DNA from: Bryum argenteum
Lineage: Eukaryota; Streptophyta; Bryopsida; Bryales; Bryaceae
Length of the DNA stretch: 64,000 nt
NCBI GenBank assembly: GCA_037043015.1
Contig: CM073324.1
Coordinates: 10,251,013 to 10,315,012 of the forward strand
Direction of reading: 5' to 3'
Shown here one piece after another: positions 34,569 to 45,978 of the stretch; the stretch's first letter is position 1, and every line of letters starts with the position of its first letter. A model generated the notes under the pieces. The model saw only the letters and a list, made by a program, of their open reading frames with translations. It did no database searches and was not told the DNA's origin. Position numbers and translations under genes: made by a program.

Positions 34569-36650
34569 ATCAGATTGTGAATTGATTGATTCAAAGTTTA
34601 AATAATTCTCATTTAAAAAAAGGTCGGTCCTTTCGGCATAGACACTTATTGGTTAACATTGACGTGGAAATTGGTAGAATAAAGCTTCTATTAGTTGAAC
34701 CATTTGGTGGGGCCCCAAGCTCCATATAAATTTTGTGATTTGGCAAAACTCTATCATTTCATGACTCATTAAAAAGTTTAGAAAGAAAAGGCTGCATTTT
34801 TATTCTTATTAAAAATTTTTTTTTGTTGAAATGCATTCAAAACAATGAATATGTCATTCTAATTGAGAAAATGAACTAGTGCAATATTATTTTGGGTTTA
34901 TTTAGAACTCAAGGTCCCGTCAAAGCATTCAATTATCCATTCCGCTCAAATTTCTGGATTATGATTGTTCAACTATCCATAGATACAAAACAATCTTTAT
35001 TTGTAAATATGTCAACTAATAACTGGTAACATTCGTTGATCATTCATTGATTGAACTCAGATTTTTTTCCAACAATCCTACATGGCAAATAAACAAGATA
35101 CCGTCCATAACCTACATTCAAGATTTTTTCTAAGAACCTAAGATGACACAATAACATGGCCCGCCACATCATTCTTGCCAAATTCCTTTGCATAGTTGGC
35201 AAAAGGCAACCCACTAGTAAGAGCCGACGTGACACCCAATGCAACTTGGCCGACTTTCCTTCACTTTTGTCGCTTGCTGCAACTCCAAAGGAGGAATCAC
35301 TACAGTAATTGTTTTATACGATTATTCTGCTCTACTTACTAGACTCCAAAATTGGAAGACATAGACAAATCAGAGGGGGGCTTGCATGGGAGCCCATGCT
35401 GAACCCTGTCCCACAAAGTCCTCTATAAACTGAAGGGCCCATATTTCTAAGTACAACATAATTCAATTTTAATCATATGGAGAAGTTGACATTTGTGTAA
35501 TAGATTTCTATTCATTGAAAGGGATGTGTGCCGGGACCATCCTTGGTTAGAGAAATGTCACACTTTTGAGTGACATAGACTAAAAGTGCACCACACTAAT
35601 TGTGCAGAGGTTGGGTAGTGCAGTAGGTTGCTCTGATTTGTTTGTCTTTTCAAAAGAATACATAAGATATCCCTGGAGGGGGTAAGCGTTCGTAGCAGCT
35701 ACCAAGGAGGATGGAGGAGGGGAAATGAGCCCCATAATTTTTTGATGTATAGATATTTAATGCCAAGGAGTAGGCTTCCTAGGGTAATTTAGGGTCGCAG
35801 ACCTCAAATTTGAATTCAAAATTATCAAAAACGGCCTTGGGAGGTCCCCACGGATTCTAGGGTGCCTCCTTGGTAACTGCCACGAACCATTGCCCCCTGG
35901 AGGGATGCTTTTGAGGTCTCACTCGCTTGGGCAAAATTCTACCGTAACCTGCTCAATAATGGCTCAAATTTGTAGTGAAGTTTTTTCATGTGAAAAATTA
36001 AGTGTGTGGATGAAGTCACTAAAAGATAGGGTGTTTTTAGTATTTGAAGTTGGGCTTGTCAGTGTTCCTTTCATGGCGCAATCAAAATTGTCACGTGGAG
36101 TTTAGTGAGATTATGTACTATTATGTATCTCCAGGCAAAGTTCATCTTAGTGGGCCATTTTCATACTACATCATCTTGAAGCAGTCCACCATAAAGAAGA
36201 AGAAGATCGCCACACCCCCATGAGTTGGCGTGAATATAGTGTCCATTCGACCTACCCTTGATGACATGCCCACAGGTCATAACAACAGTGGTATAGGACT
36301 ACTAACCCCTCTCAGGGTCGACATTGTAGCGGTCCACCCTACAATAACTAAAAGAAATCACAGAGTTGATTTTGCCATTGTTCAACAATTTCTACAATAT
36401 ACGTATTATTGATATTTTACATATGTTGTTGAGATGGATCCCTTGAGAACGTTGGTTGCTAGACATACATTGCAAGAAAATTTATACACTAGGAAATTTT
36501 CTTATAGTAAGAAGAACTTATCATAAGTTCAATAACATGAATAATCATAATTCAGTCATGGAGTATTCTTCTCGGTTGCAATTGATTATCACACAAGCTG
36601 TAGATGACAATTTTTCTCACAGTAAAAAGAACTTCAAAGAACTAAGGGCC
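34569..36650. other. Intergenic DNA without recognisable gene
   Basis: Only short frames without family resemblance are present. Confidence 0.45.
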
Positions 36651-36914
36651 ACTTTATACTTGGGGCCGGATTAAGGGTCGGCCCAAATTCTTCAAATTTC
36701 AACCAATAGGATGGCTCAATTCCTTCAAATCATGCCCAAGGGCTTTTATACTAGGGCTTGACCGGAACTTCAAACTATCCTATGTGGCACTATTTTGGCG
36801 CCAAAATGTTTGGGCCTTAGTGATGCGGGACAAGGTTTCCCCAACTTGGCCTTGAACTCTAGCTGTTGAATCCGGCCCCCTCTCCGGCGGCTCCAAATGT
36901 ATAAAGTGGGCCTA

Positions 36915-37050
36915 AGATGTCTAATCCCGAAAGGGGTGAGTAGTCTTGTACCAAGGTCCTTCTGTCCGGTGGGCTTTAGGTCGTTGGCTTGACGAACAGA
37001 CACTCTAATCACGCCGGTCCTAAAGAGGGATTGGAGTTTTTATCTATCTA
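36915..37050 (+). mobile_element. 3' end of a second SINE subfamily
   Basis: It ends GACACTCTAATCACGCCGG...AGAGGGATTGGAGTTTTTATC followed by a TATC run. The same end, with GGACACTTCATTCACGCCGG and GGACCGGAGTTTCTATC, occurs at 38225-38360. Both resemble the 3' tail of the SINE copies at 23974 and 60557 but form a distinct subgroup ending in TCTATC repeats. Confidence 0.55.
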
Positions 37051-37218
37051 TTTGGGCCTAAGATTATCACGTAAATCAACTCCCAAGCGAATACCGAGAG
37101 TTGTTTTTCATCCTTTCATGCATTGGATGTGCTTTACTTCATTCACAGTAGTAGGAAGCATTCACTCTTGGAAGAAGCATCCGCATTCAAACTTTCAACT
37201 CCAACACGTCGAGCCATA

Positions 37219-37349
37219 ATGGGGACTCAGAATTTCGGAGAAACGTACACCAGAAGCAACCCTGAGAAACTGGGCGCCACTGACACAATTCCTTTTCATC
37301 CGCTGCCCACTTGTTTTCCCGTTTCAGTGACGAACTTGCGTGGCAAGGT
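37219..37349 (+). CDS. Possible first exon of an unknown gene
   Basis: An ATG at 37219 opens a frame (MGTQNFGETYTRSNPEKLG...) that runs to a reasonable donor, CGTGGCAAG|GTGAGG. The stretch is GC-richer than its surroundings. No convincing second exon was found and I do not recognise the protein. It may be a captured or orphan exon. Confidence 0.2.
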
Positions 37350-38224
37350 GAGGGCACTTAGAACCATCTCATTGACACGGATTCTACTTCAACGGACATT
37401 CCGGAGATTTTTTGTTAGTACAGTGTTTAGACGGATAACTGAGTTTATCCTCCGAAATGGAGGGGCATATTATTCCATCTGACGCGATTAGGGTTTTGAC
37501 AACAGTTCCGTGTCAAGTTTGAAGTCGACGCGGAAATTAATGAGCGGCGACGGAGGGCGAAATCTCTGAAAGTTTGAACTTGCACTCGACACTGCAGTAG
37601 CAATTGTAGGAATCGCGGTCCCCACTTGGCATTGGAGCGACGTGCTTTTGCATGCGCACTCGATGCGCACTGGATCCGAGACGAATGAGTTTCAAGAAAG
37701 ACAAAGGCTTGTTTCCAATAGTCAAGGAGGAGGAATGAATAGTAAACCCTCCGTGACTTGTTTGAGATGGGCACGAGGAAAAAGGCTACGTTAGATCTCT
37801 AATTCAAAGGTCGGAGATTTGTAAGGTCGAATGCCCTAAAACCACCAACTTAAGCTTTTTGAGGTTTTTTTAGAATGGTTATTTTTGGGGTATATTTTTC
37901 CCATGTAGGAAAGAAATTTTCTCATAGGATGCAAATTTTTTCAAAATTCAACTCCCACTACATAAATAAATATAAATTTTCAAAGGCAAAAGTACTTGGT
38001 GACCCAAAACTAATCTGTAGACTTTCCCAATGTCACACCTAGCTGGTACAAATTTCCATTCATGATTCGACCCAAAACCACCAGCTTTTTTATTGTTTTG
38101 ATTGGTTAGTTTGAATTGAGTGTTCTGACAATGCTAGTTCAGGCTAAGTGCGGTTATGGGGAGACCTACATGTTGATACTGGGGGTGGTGGTGGTTTTAG
38201 GTACTTCTACCATAGTGCATCAAA

Positions 38225-38360
38225 TAAAAACAATCAAGGTAGGAGTCTTAGCCAATTTCCCCTTGTCCGGTGGCCATCGGGATATTAGCATTACGAACGG
38301 ACACTTCATTCACGCCGGCCCCTTAGAAAGGGACCGGAGTTTCTATCTTTCTATCTAGGA
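38225..38360 (+). mobile_element. 3' end of the second SINE subfamily, second copy
   Basis: CCTTGTCCGGTGG, then ACGAACGGACACTTCATTCA, then GGGACCGGAGTTTCTATC with a trailing TATC run, parallel to 36915-37050. Confidence 0.55.
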
Positions 38361-38967
38361 GTCTTAGATTGAAAATCTAATTTACAAAATGGATAAGATA
38401 GATGAGTCTTACTATCCAAATTGAGAGATAAGGTAGGATACTCAAATCAAACCATATCAAAACCGAATATTAGCGTAGGGGCATCAAATAAAGAAGTATG
38501 TATATGTTACTAGAGTCATACAATATATGACTAGCATAAGCAAAGAACTCCATTTTTGACATGAATACGATTAGTTAACCATGAGTTGACTAAAGAAGAA
38601 TAATAGATATGCTATCAAGATAAGGACCTGAAAAGAAGATATTAGTAGGATCTAGAGAGTGTATGGATAATATCTTAACACACCCCCTCGAACGATGATC
38701 TTCCTCATTAAAAACACTACATAATGCTTTGAAGTGAAAAAAGTAAAGTCATCATTCGCTAACTAATTCACAGTAACTTATTGAAGATTTGGAGTATAGC
38801 CAAAGATGTTTGATTGTGATCGCTATTATAAATCCTCATAGCACTACTTCTTGGAACGCCTCAGTTCACGACCTTTTTCCGCACTTTACAAGTGATGCTA
38901 GCTTGCATCATGCAACGCTTATAGGTTTGGCTAAGGATTTGTGGTAGGGAGGCGTCCTACCCTCACC

Positions 38968-39140
38968 AATGCTCAAGAACCTTTTCATTATTTGAAATCC
39001 AATAGAAAAGTACATAAATCATGTAGGCCTAGCTATAATGCTGAAGAACCTTTTCACCATTTGAAACACAATGAAAAAGTAGATCATTCATATAGGAGTG
39101 GTTGTAATGCTCAAAAGCCTCTTCATTTTGAAATGCAATA
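38968..39140 (+). repeat. 69-bp tandem repeat with a 23-codon open frame
   Basis: Two full copies and one partial copy of a 69-bp unit start at 38968, 39037 and 39106. Because 69 is 23 codons, the frame from 38941 stays open and reads NAQEPFHYLKSNRKV, NAEEPFHHLKHNEKV and NAQKPLHFEMQ in successive units. I know no family with this repeat. Confidence 0.8.
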
Positions 39141-39141
39141 G

Positions 39142-40163
39142 AAAGTGGATATCACTAGCCTTGCAAGTCACTATAGCTACTCGGCCCTCACAAAACTGAA
39201 ACTCTCGTTTAAGCATGTGGCTAAAACACATGGGCAAACAGACACAATACATGAGCACATCACTAAACCAAGCACACATCCAATCACGTGACCTTCCCAA
39301 AAACACGCCCAATTATGAAACAAAAGTAAGCACACGACAATAAAATATAACTATGGGAGTTAGGAGATTGGTTTTTCTTCCAACTACATATGACGACTGC
39401 TGACTCTAGCCTCATTTGAATCTTCAACATCTTTTGTCTTCTAGTTATATCATTTTCTTGCTCGAGCACTCATAGAAAGAAACTATTTACTTGTAAATAG
39501 TTGGGGAGTAAAACCAAATTATTGATAAGGTTTATACTTGAAAATATAGTATACGGTATTGCATTGTAAAATAAATCAAGGAATTAAAATGACATAAATT
39601 TTGGAGGTAAGAAATTCGAGCATAATTGAAGCTTTGTTGTATTAAATTGGTACAATCCTTGTGTAGTGATGCTCCAGGTTTTAGGCAAATTCTAAGCAAT
39701 CTCCTTATAAAAAAACTATGCACCAAAGCCCAAATATGCAAGCTCTTTTTGAAATTTGCAAAAACAATTTGCAACAAGCTTGGAAAAAAATGATTAGCAG
39801 AGAAATGATCTAAGAGGAGGATAAAATAATAAGAAGAGGGTGTAAAATAGCAACAACAATGTTGCGAAAGAACTACATAAAGCTATGACGAGGAACAAAA
39901 TTTAGATTGTGATGTTTTTGGTACACACCCTTGGTTCTCACTTCCAAAACTTTATAACGAATCAACATATATCCAATTCTGTAATTAATCAAATAATATT
40001 CAAAATTCATGATTCCAATTAGTCCAATCTCCTACGAACTTCGCCCATTTTTCAAAATTGATTCTCTTGGTCACTCTCCAGTGACCTTGCCAATTTAATA
40101 AGTTATAACTATCTCTATTATTTTGACTTACGCACATCTTTATAAATTTCTCTATATAAGAGA
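39142..40163. other. AT-rich intergenic DNA
   Basis: No gene seen. At about 38670-38700 there is a C-rich patch (ACACACCCCCTCGAACG) of unknown origin. Confidence 0.4.
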
Positions 40164-40502
40164 GGCACCATAAGTCTTGGCCTCGTGATTAGGTCTCATG
40201 GCCCCCAATGAGAAGGTCGTGAGTATATTCTCCATGCCAACAAAGTGCTCACTACCATAGCTCACTCAACTATACTTGGGGTTCTTATTCCTTGTTTTAT
40301 GGGTACCTCAAAGTCCTTTGGGGGATACCATGTCCGTGCCTCTAAGGCACTAGTGACAAGGTAGAAATTAGCATAGTGTTCATCCCGAAAGGGGTTAATA
40401 GTCCCGCCATTGGTACGATGATCATAAGCAATAATTAAAGAACATGTCGAACAAACACTCTATTCACACCAACTTCTAAATAGGTTGGAATTCTTCTTCT
40501 TC
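40164..40502 (+). mobile_element. tRNA-derived SINE, full-length copy
   Basis: The head has a degraded A box (CTTGGCCTCGTGATTAGG) followed by CCCCCAATGAGAAGGTCGTGAG. The body has CTTTGGGGGATACCATGTCC and GGGTTAATAGTCCCGCCATT. The 3' end is ACACTCTATTCACACCAAC...AATAGGTTGGAATTCTTC. Confidence 0.75.
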
Positions 40503-40559
40503 ATTCTACAAAGCCAAAACTATGATGGAATTTTCTTGTGAAGTGTCACGTGCTTCCCA

Positions 40560-42383
40560 AATTAGTATGATTGTAGGAGAACGTTCGATCGGATGGATGG
40601 CGGAGTATGACCAAAGGAAAGTGCGGACAGTGTAAGTGAAGCCAGGAGATCAAGAAGAGACGGGGAAAACAACGATCGAAGAAGTGCGAGAACGGCAATC
40701 CCGGAATAGCAAGCATGAGGAATTGAGGATGGGAAACAAAGCAGCCGAGCGGGGGACCCCGGAACAGCGCGCGTCACAATATGGGAGATCGGAAACCGGG
40801 AGCGAGCCAGCGAGTCAGTCAGTCGTCCCGCGACTCTCCACCAGTCAGTCAGTCGTCCGCTTCGCCGGCCGGCCGGCTTGCTTTGCTTTGCTTTGCTCTA
40901 ACTTATCCGAGCCTGACCCCCTCCCTCTATTCTGCTGCGACCGCCACCCAGCATTAAAGCAGCGCCCGGCAGCGCTGTCACCTTCCACAGACTTCCACTT
41001 CCTGCTTCTGTTGAGCGGATGGGATGTCGACACTTGGACTCGTCGCTGCTCCATCCATCACTCTGCACATTCCTCATCCTTGCAAGTTGCTTCGGGGCTT
41101 TAGACTTTCACTGGTGCAATGATTTCCGGCATTAGTTACCTCGAGCTCTGTGTGCATGGCATGATGGGTTCATTTTGGAGATGGGAAAACTTCGGGCACA
41201 GTTTGATTCTTTTGCTTCGTGATGTGCGGAATTGAGCTCGCTTTAAGTGGGGATCGAGTCGTTGCATATTGGATTCTACATATTCTCAATCCTCCATTTT
41301 AAATGGTCCAACTTTTGGTAGAAGTTCCGTGGGCTTTTCATGCAAAGCACAAATTTTCTTGTCCAGACGAGAAACTTTCACCCAAATTTGTGGCAGTATG
41401 GAAGACCACTCAACTGTATTTCTTTTCCCGTTCATAATTGATCCTGATAGATCCTCTTACAGATGGGTTTTACATCACAATATTACCCCTCAATTTGACA
41501 TTGTTGAAAGATCATTCGTACTGAAGTGGGGCTGTAAATGCTGACATTGGCTTCAGACCCTTTCCAGAACGTCCGAGCTCCATGTTATCTCGGCACTATT
41601 TAACAGAAATCCCTGCTTAACAAGACCATGTCCACCTTACTGTATCATAGAGTGAAGTTTCCAGTAAGAGAGGGACTCTTTTCCCAGATGTCAAGGGTAC
41701 CAAAATCTCATCATATTCGTCAAATTCGAGAGCTACTGTACCTGCAGGGGTCGTGGACAATTGATTTTTTCAATCGTACCAGTATTCAAAGCGCTTAATA
41801 AACCTCACACCAATTGAAACAGTACAGATAATATCCATCCGACGAACAGTTACTCGGCTTGGATGAATGTCAGTACGACCGCCTGTACTTGCATTCATTA
41901 CATTCGTTCGGCGATGTACTTGCGCCGAATCTGATTGGGCAACAAGCGTCACTCCATGTGACAAAATTTCATCCATCCGACATTTCATCCACGAACGTTA
42001 CTTTGCGAATTTGTCTACTATTCGTTAGACGACGCTCCCGAGACACACGAGTATGTGTTCCGACTCCGGCCATTGGCTACTTTGCAATATATCATCCTCG
42101 ATTTAGCTGATACAGATTTGAATAAAGAGGAATATTATTATTGCAGACCCTTCCGACCCTTCCAGAAACCTCTGAATAGAATAGCTGCATGCTCACCATG
42201 AAATGTAGGAGGCGCTTTGCCCCATCCAACCCAGCTTGTGGATTTCCAAAAAAAAAGAAAGCTCATTTGACTTGTAGCTTCTACGAAGCTATGTACTCTT
42301 TCGTATGCCTTGTAAAACACCTGTATATTCCATCTATGTAATGTACAAGAAGCCTGCTGTATTCAGGATGAAGAAGATTCAAG
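40560..42383. other. GC-rich island and downstream sequence, no recognisable gene
   Basis: From 40620 to 41100 the sequence is GC-rich, with GCCGGCCGGCCGGC, a CTTTG pentamer run and CAGTCAGTCAGTCG repeats, typical of a plant promoter or leader. A 155-codon plus-strand frame (40636-41103) is Ser/Arg-rich with no family match. The sequence after it has no clear exons. A non-coding transcript is possible. Confidence 0.35.
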
Positions 42384-44693
42384 TCAATCTTGATCCATCA
42401 CTTCAGCTTCAATATCCACGATGACGCCAGGCGGATCTGCATATTCGAGAACATAATTAGTAGGTGGTCTGTTTGCAGTACCAAACATGGGCGAAGTTTG
42501 GATTCTACAAGATGTTCATAATTGTATTGAAGGCTGATTTCTAAAGTACTATTTTAAAGCTGCGGCTTGTAAGGAATCTCTACAAGCTCATCTTCAAGAA
42601 TTCATGACATACTCTAGAAGTGTCCCAAAATGATGATTCTTAAATTTCCAATCTTCTTCTTACTTGCCAATAGACACAATTTTTTCCTTGCCGATGGACA
42701 CAATCGTTTTGCATGCCTAACTACAATACATAATGGTCATACTGAGGTTTGAGATTTGAGCCTAGGCTACTTTATCAACTCACCATTTTCATACTAGTAA
42801 TGTGTGCTGAATTTGATAGTGTTGCGAAATGTTAACATTGTCATTTTGGCAAGGTCATCTTACGAGGCTTTCCATTGATAGAGGTGCTAAATAACGTAGT
42901 TACAATCCCAGCAAAAAGGATGATGAGGGAAATACCTGACGGTGAACTAGAAGCGGAGGTTGTGCCTCGATCCGAACCTCCAAAGGGTCCTCCAAATCCT
43001 TGCTGTCCAAAAGGCTGACGAAATCCCTGCTTTGATTGCTTTTTAGAGAACCGAGGCCCATCTCGAACGAACTGCTTGCCTTCCACTGTCATGAGGCACA
43101 CTCTTATTTCAGAATTTGCCCAACGGAGTAAATGCATAGCGAAATTATTCCCTCAAAATGATAGTATAGAAGTGCTCGATGCATCAGTGGAGAATGGCGA
43201 ATGATCCGTACACTTAAAGGGCTGACTACAGTATGGGCAGAACTGTTCTTCTTCGTCCTTCATTGTAAACCTGCACCGAAATCAGCGGTTACATTATAAG
43301 AAACCCTAAATATCACTCCACCTACAGGCAACATCTCGAATTCGACCAAATGAAAAAACCCAAGACTAGCATTGCATGCTCACATTCAAGTTCTCTGTGG
43401 TGAGATTCCCTCGATTGAGGAAATTTACTAGATGCTTCCAAGCAGAGCCCCCTAATGCATCAAACAAAGAAAAGAGCAGAGTGCTTACTCCAAAACTTGG
43501 AACGGGTTTCCACAATTTGGACACTGCATAGACAACCCCACAGCTTTATCAGAGCTTTGCTTGAACTTAGCACATTGCAGCATATAAAGAGTCCCTCTTT
43601 AAAGTCTTCAAAAACTAAGCCAATCAGTATCTGAGTTGTCCAATTCTATAGCATAATATACGGAGCTGTCTCAGAACCCTAAATCAAGTTCTATATCACA
43701 GCAAGATACTCACATTGCTGCTCACGATCTCCCGATCCGCAAACCACAGGAAGGCTATGAAGCCCACTATTGGCACCAACACGATGAATAGCTGTCCACA
43801 ACCACATGAGCCAGAATGTCAAATCACCGAACTTGATGCACTACAACCGAGACGCATAATTTTCATCCCGTATCGTTTCACAACGTTTTATATCGTTATC
43901 TACTCACTTAAAAGATTAAGAACTCAAGTTGATAAGGAAGAATTGGAACCAAAAACAAACGATGATTGTCAAAACAGAATAGTCTCGTTCTAGGGCAACA
44001 CAATTGTGCAATTCTTAAGCTCACATGCAGTAACAAGTCGTAGTCTGACCTTCATCCAGAAGCATACCCTGTCATGTATCGTGCCTAGGGTTGCACTTCG
44101 GTGAACTTTTGATTTACGAATTTTTGAAATTTGAAGTGACAAGAACTATCATGGCATTCTGTCATAGGAATGCTCAGGCGCTTGAGGCTTTTGTATGCAA
44201 ATACTTGAGGGATGATATGGATGAATGCCCTAAAAGGCATTGACTTGACATTCTCATGAGGCTTGAGTGGACTCACCCAGAGAGAGACAAAGGCATCGAA
44301 CACCCAGCCGAGCTTGCCAGTGATGGTCAAATAGGTCAAGCCACCAGCAATGGCCAGGTTGACAACCAGACGGCCGATGCCTCGTTCTTCTTCAGGACCT
44401 CCATTGCCAGGGTCCAATTTGAACGAGGCTCTAACCACACCTGCATTCCGAGTGTGTCTTCTTGGCAATTTCCACTTCCTGGTTACCGTCACTCTCAACC
44501 CACTCCCTAATCCGAAACCCTGGATTTCTACATTGCTCCGAATTGAAGTGAATTTACATTTGTCTCTAAACACCTGACTTGTCGAGGGCAGCGCGTCTGC
44601 ATTGGCTCGCACCCAGCTCGCAGCGCGGGTAGTTGGTGCGCTTGACTGTAAAGTACAACGGAATTGCTGGAATAGTAGCGTCTGCGAGCCCAT
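42384..44693 (-). CDS. Plastid-targeted membrane protein with a four-cysteine zinc ribbon
   Basis: Six exons join in phase: 44693-44277, 43791-43714, 43523-43489, 43270-43212, 43085-42936 and 42436-42384, giving 263 residues. The first 90 or so are Ser/Arg-rich, as in a chloroplast transit peptide. Two hydrophobic segments follow: RLVVNLAIAGGLTYLTITG (end of exon 1) and LFIVLVPIVGFIAFLWFADR (exon 2). A split zinc ribbon then appears: CPNCGNPFQV in exon 3 and FCPYCSQPFK in exon 4, so each half sits on its own exon. Exon 5 has KQFVRDGPRFS and a Gln/Gly/Phe-rich stretch. The end is VIVDIEAEVMDQD. Plants have conserved proteins of this layout. To my knowledge the function is undefined. The four Cys should bind one zinc. 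The ATG at 44693 is the first in frame. Confidence 0.8.
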
Positions 44694-45807
44694 AATGATG
44701 GAGTAATCTACCTAGCCGCCACCCTAACTGGGAGTATCATCCACATAACGGTGCTAAAGCTCGATTGGCCAATATCACCACAACTGAAGTCGGGCATCCC
44801 TGCAAGAGCACAGAGTCAAATACATGTGGAATCAGATACAGAACTTGGAATTGTGACCTTGCAGTGGGTTGGAGCTGCAAGAATCGCCATGAAAAAATTC
44901 TTTGGCCTCGACTTACGAGAGGGAATGTTGGAGAGGTGTCGCGGAAGCTCCCTGTGACGATGTTGCATTGATGGAGAATTTGGGTGCAGCCACGGCAATT
45001 GAAGTGGTGATTGCGAGAGCGGTGCTGGGACCTGGTGAGCGAGGCCAGGAGAAGTGGATGAGGCAACATACCCGGTGCTCATATCCGGTCCCTGATGACA
45101 TCCGCCTCAGTATTACAGTGCCGGGTCCGGGTAACTCGGAACTAAGCAAATTCTTGTATTCCAATTAACTTCATAGATTCAAGATGATAGCTCATTACTA
45201 CTGTTTGATTGGTTGTCCATGTAGCATACGGAAATATGTTCATGATGTAAGAATCTTAAATCTTGTAGAATCTTACATACATTCAAATCCAATTTCCAAG
45301 AGAGTTTTTTTTTTTTTTTTTAAATTTACAAGTTAAAATCTATTAAAAACTTTAATATACTCACCACGTTATGCAAATATTGTGTGATAAGTTTTGCCTT
45401 GTCTAAAATCATGTATCTTTTTTAATGCTTCTTGCAATGACTCTCGTTCGATTCTGCTCAATCATGTAGTAGAGTGCTCTCAAAATGAAACAGGTCCCAC
45501 AACGGAGCATCACTAATCTTCACTTAGAGGTAAAATGATAGCTTTTCTATCTAAAAAGTGCCATGTACTAAGAGCAAGCATTATAAGCATGGTGTCATTA
45601 CAGAGCACGAGTTTGGAAATGCCTATAAGTCCAATTTCAAAAATTCAAAATTGATTGTAAAAAAAATCCAAAAATGATGATTCCACTTGCCCTGTCTTTC
45701 TACTTACTCTCCTCATGCACAAAAATTGCTCTTGCACTCTGATCTCCTTGTGCTGAAAATTGAGCACCTTACTACAGGTAATTCTAGCTTAGAAGCCTCC
45801 ACCTGGA
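44694..45807. other. Intergenic, possible divergent transcript unassigned
   Basis: Plus-strand frames at 44751-45168 are GC-richer than average (one reads ALMENLGAATAIEVVIARAV) but I cannot place them in a family or build a splice model. A 16-20 base poly-T run lies near 45305. Confidence 0.3.
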
Positions 45808-45833
45808 TTCCACGTGGTATGCGCCACGTGGAA
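45808..45833. promoter_or_regulatory. Twin G-box palindrome
   Basis: TTCCACGTGG, six bases, then CCACGTGGAA: a perfect 10-bp inverted repeat whose arms each hold a CACGTG G-box, starting at 45811 and 45825. It lies 146 bp upstream of the start codon at 45979. G-boxes bind bZIP and bHLH factors, including ABA-response (ABF) and light-response (HY5, PIF) regulators. Confidence 0.75.
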
Positions 45834-45978
45834 CTTAGACGGGACCCAAACTAGCCTCCAGACCGAGTCATGAGCAATTGAGCATCATCAGCTTGAGCTT
45901 GGAGTTTCGATCGATCCAAATCAGATTGCTCGAAGCTCAAGAATTGGGTTGCAGTCAATTGTTGGAATTCTATCGGAG

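Noticed and set aside
40636-41103. 155-codon Ser/Arg-rich frame
   Set aside because: It is within a GC-rich leader-like island, with low complexity and no family match; probably a by-product of GC content.
42841-42936. Third hydrophobic segment in the zinc-ribbon protein
   Set aside because: The stretch reading ISLIILFAGIV comes from intron sequence after a good donor at 42936; splicing to 42436 gives the conserved VDIEAEV tail.
44751-45168. Possible divergent gene opposite the zinc-ribbon gene
   Set aside because: One frame briefly suggested an ALBA-like fold, but the key residues could not be matched and no consistent splice model was found.
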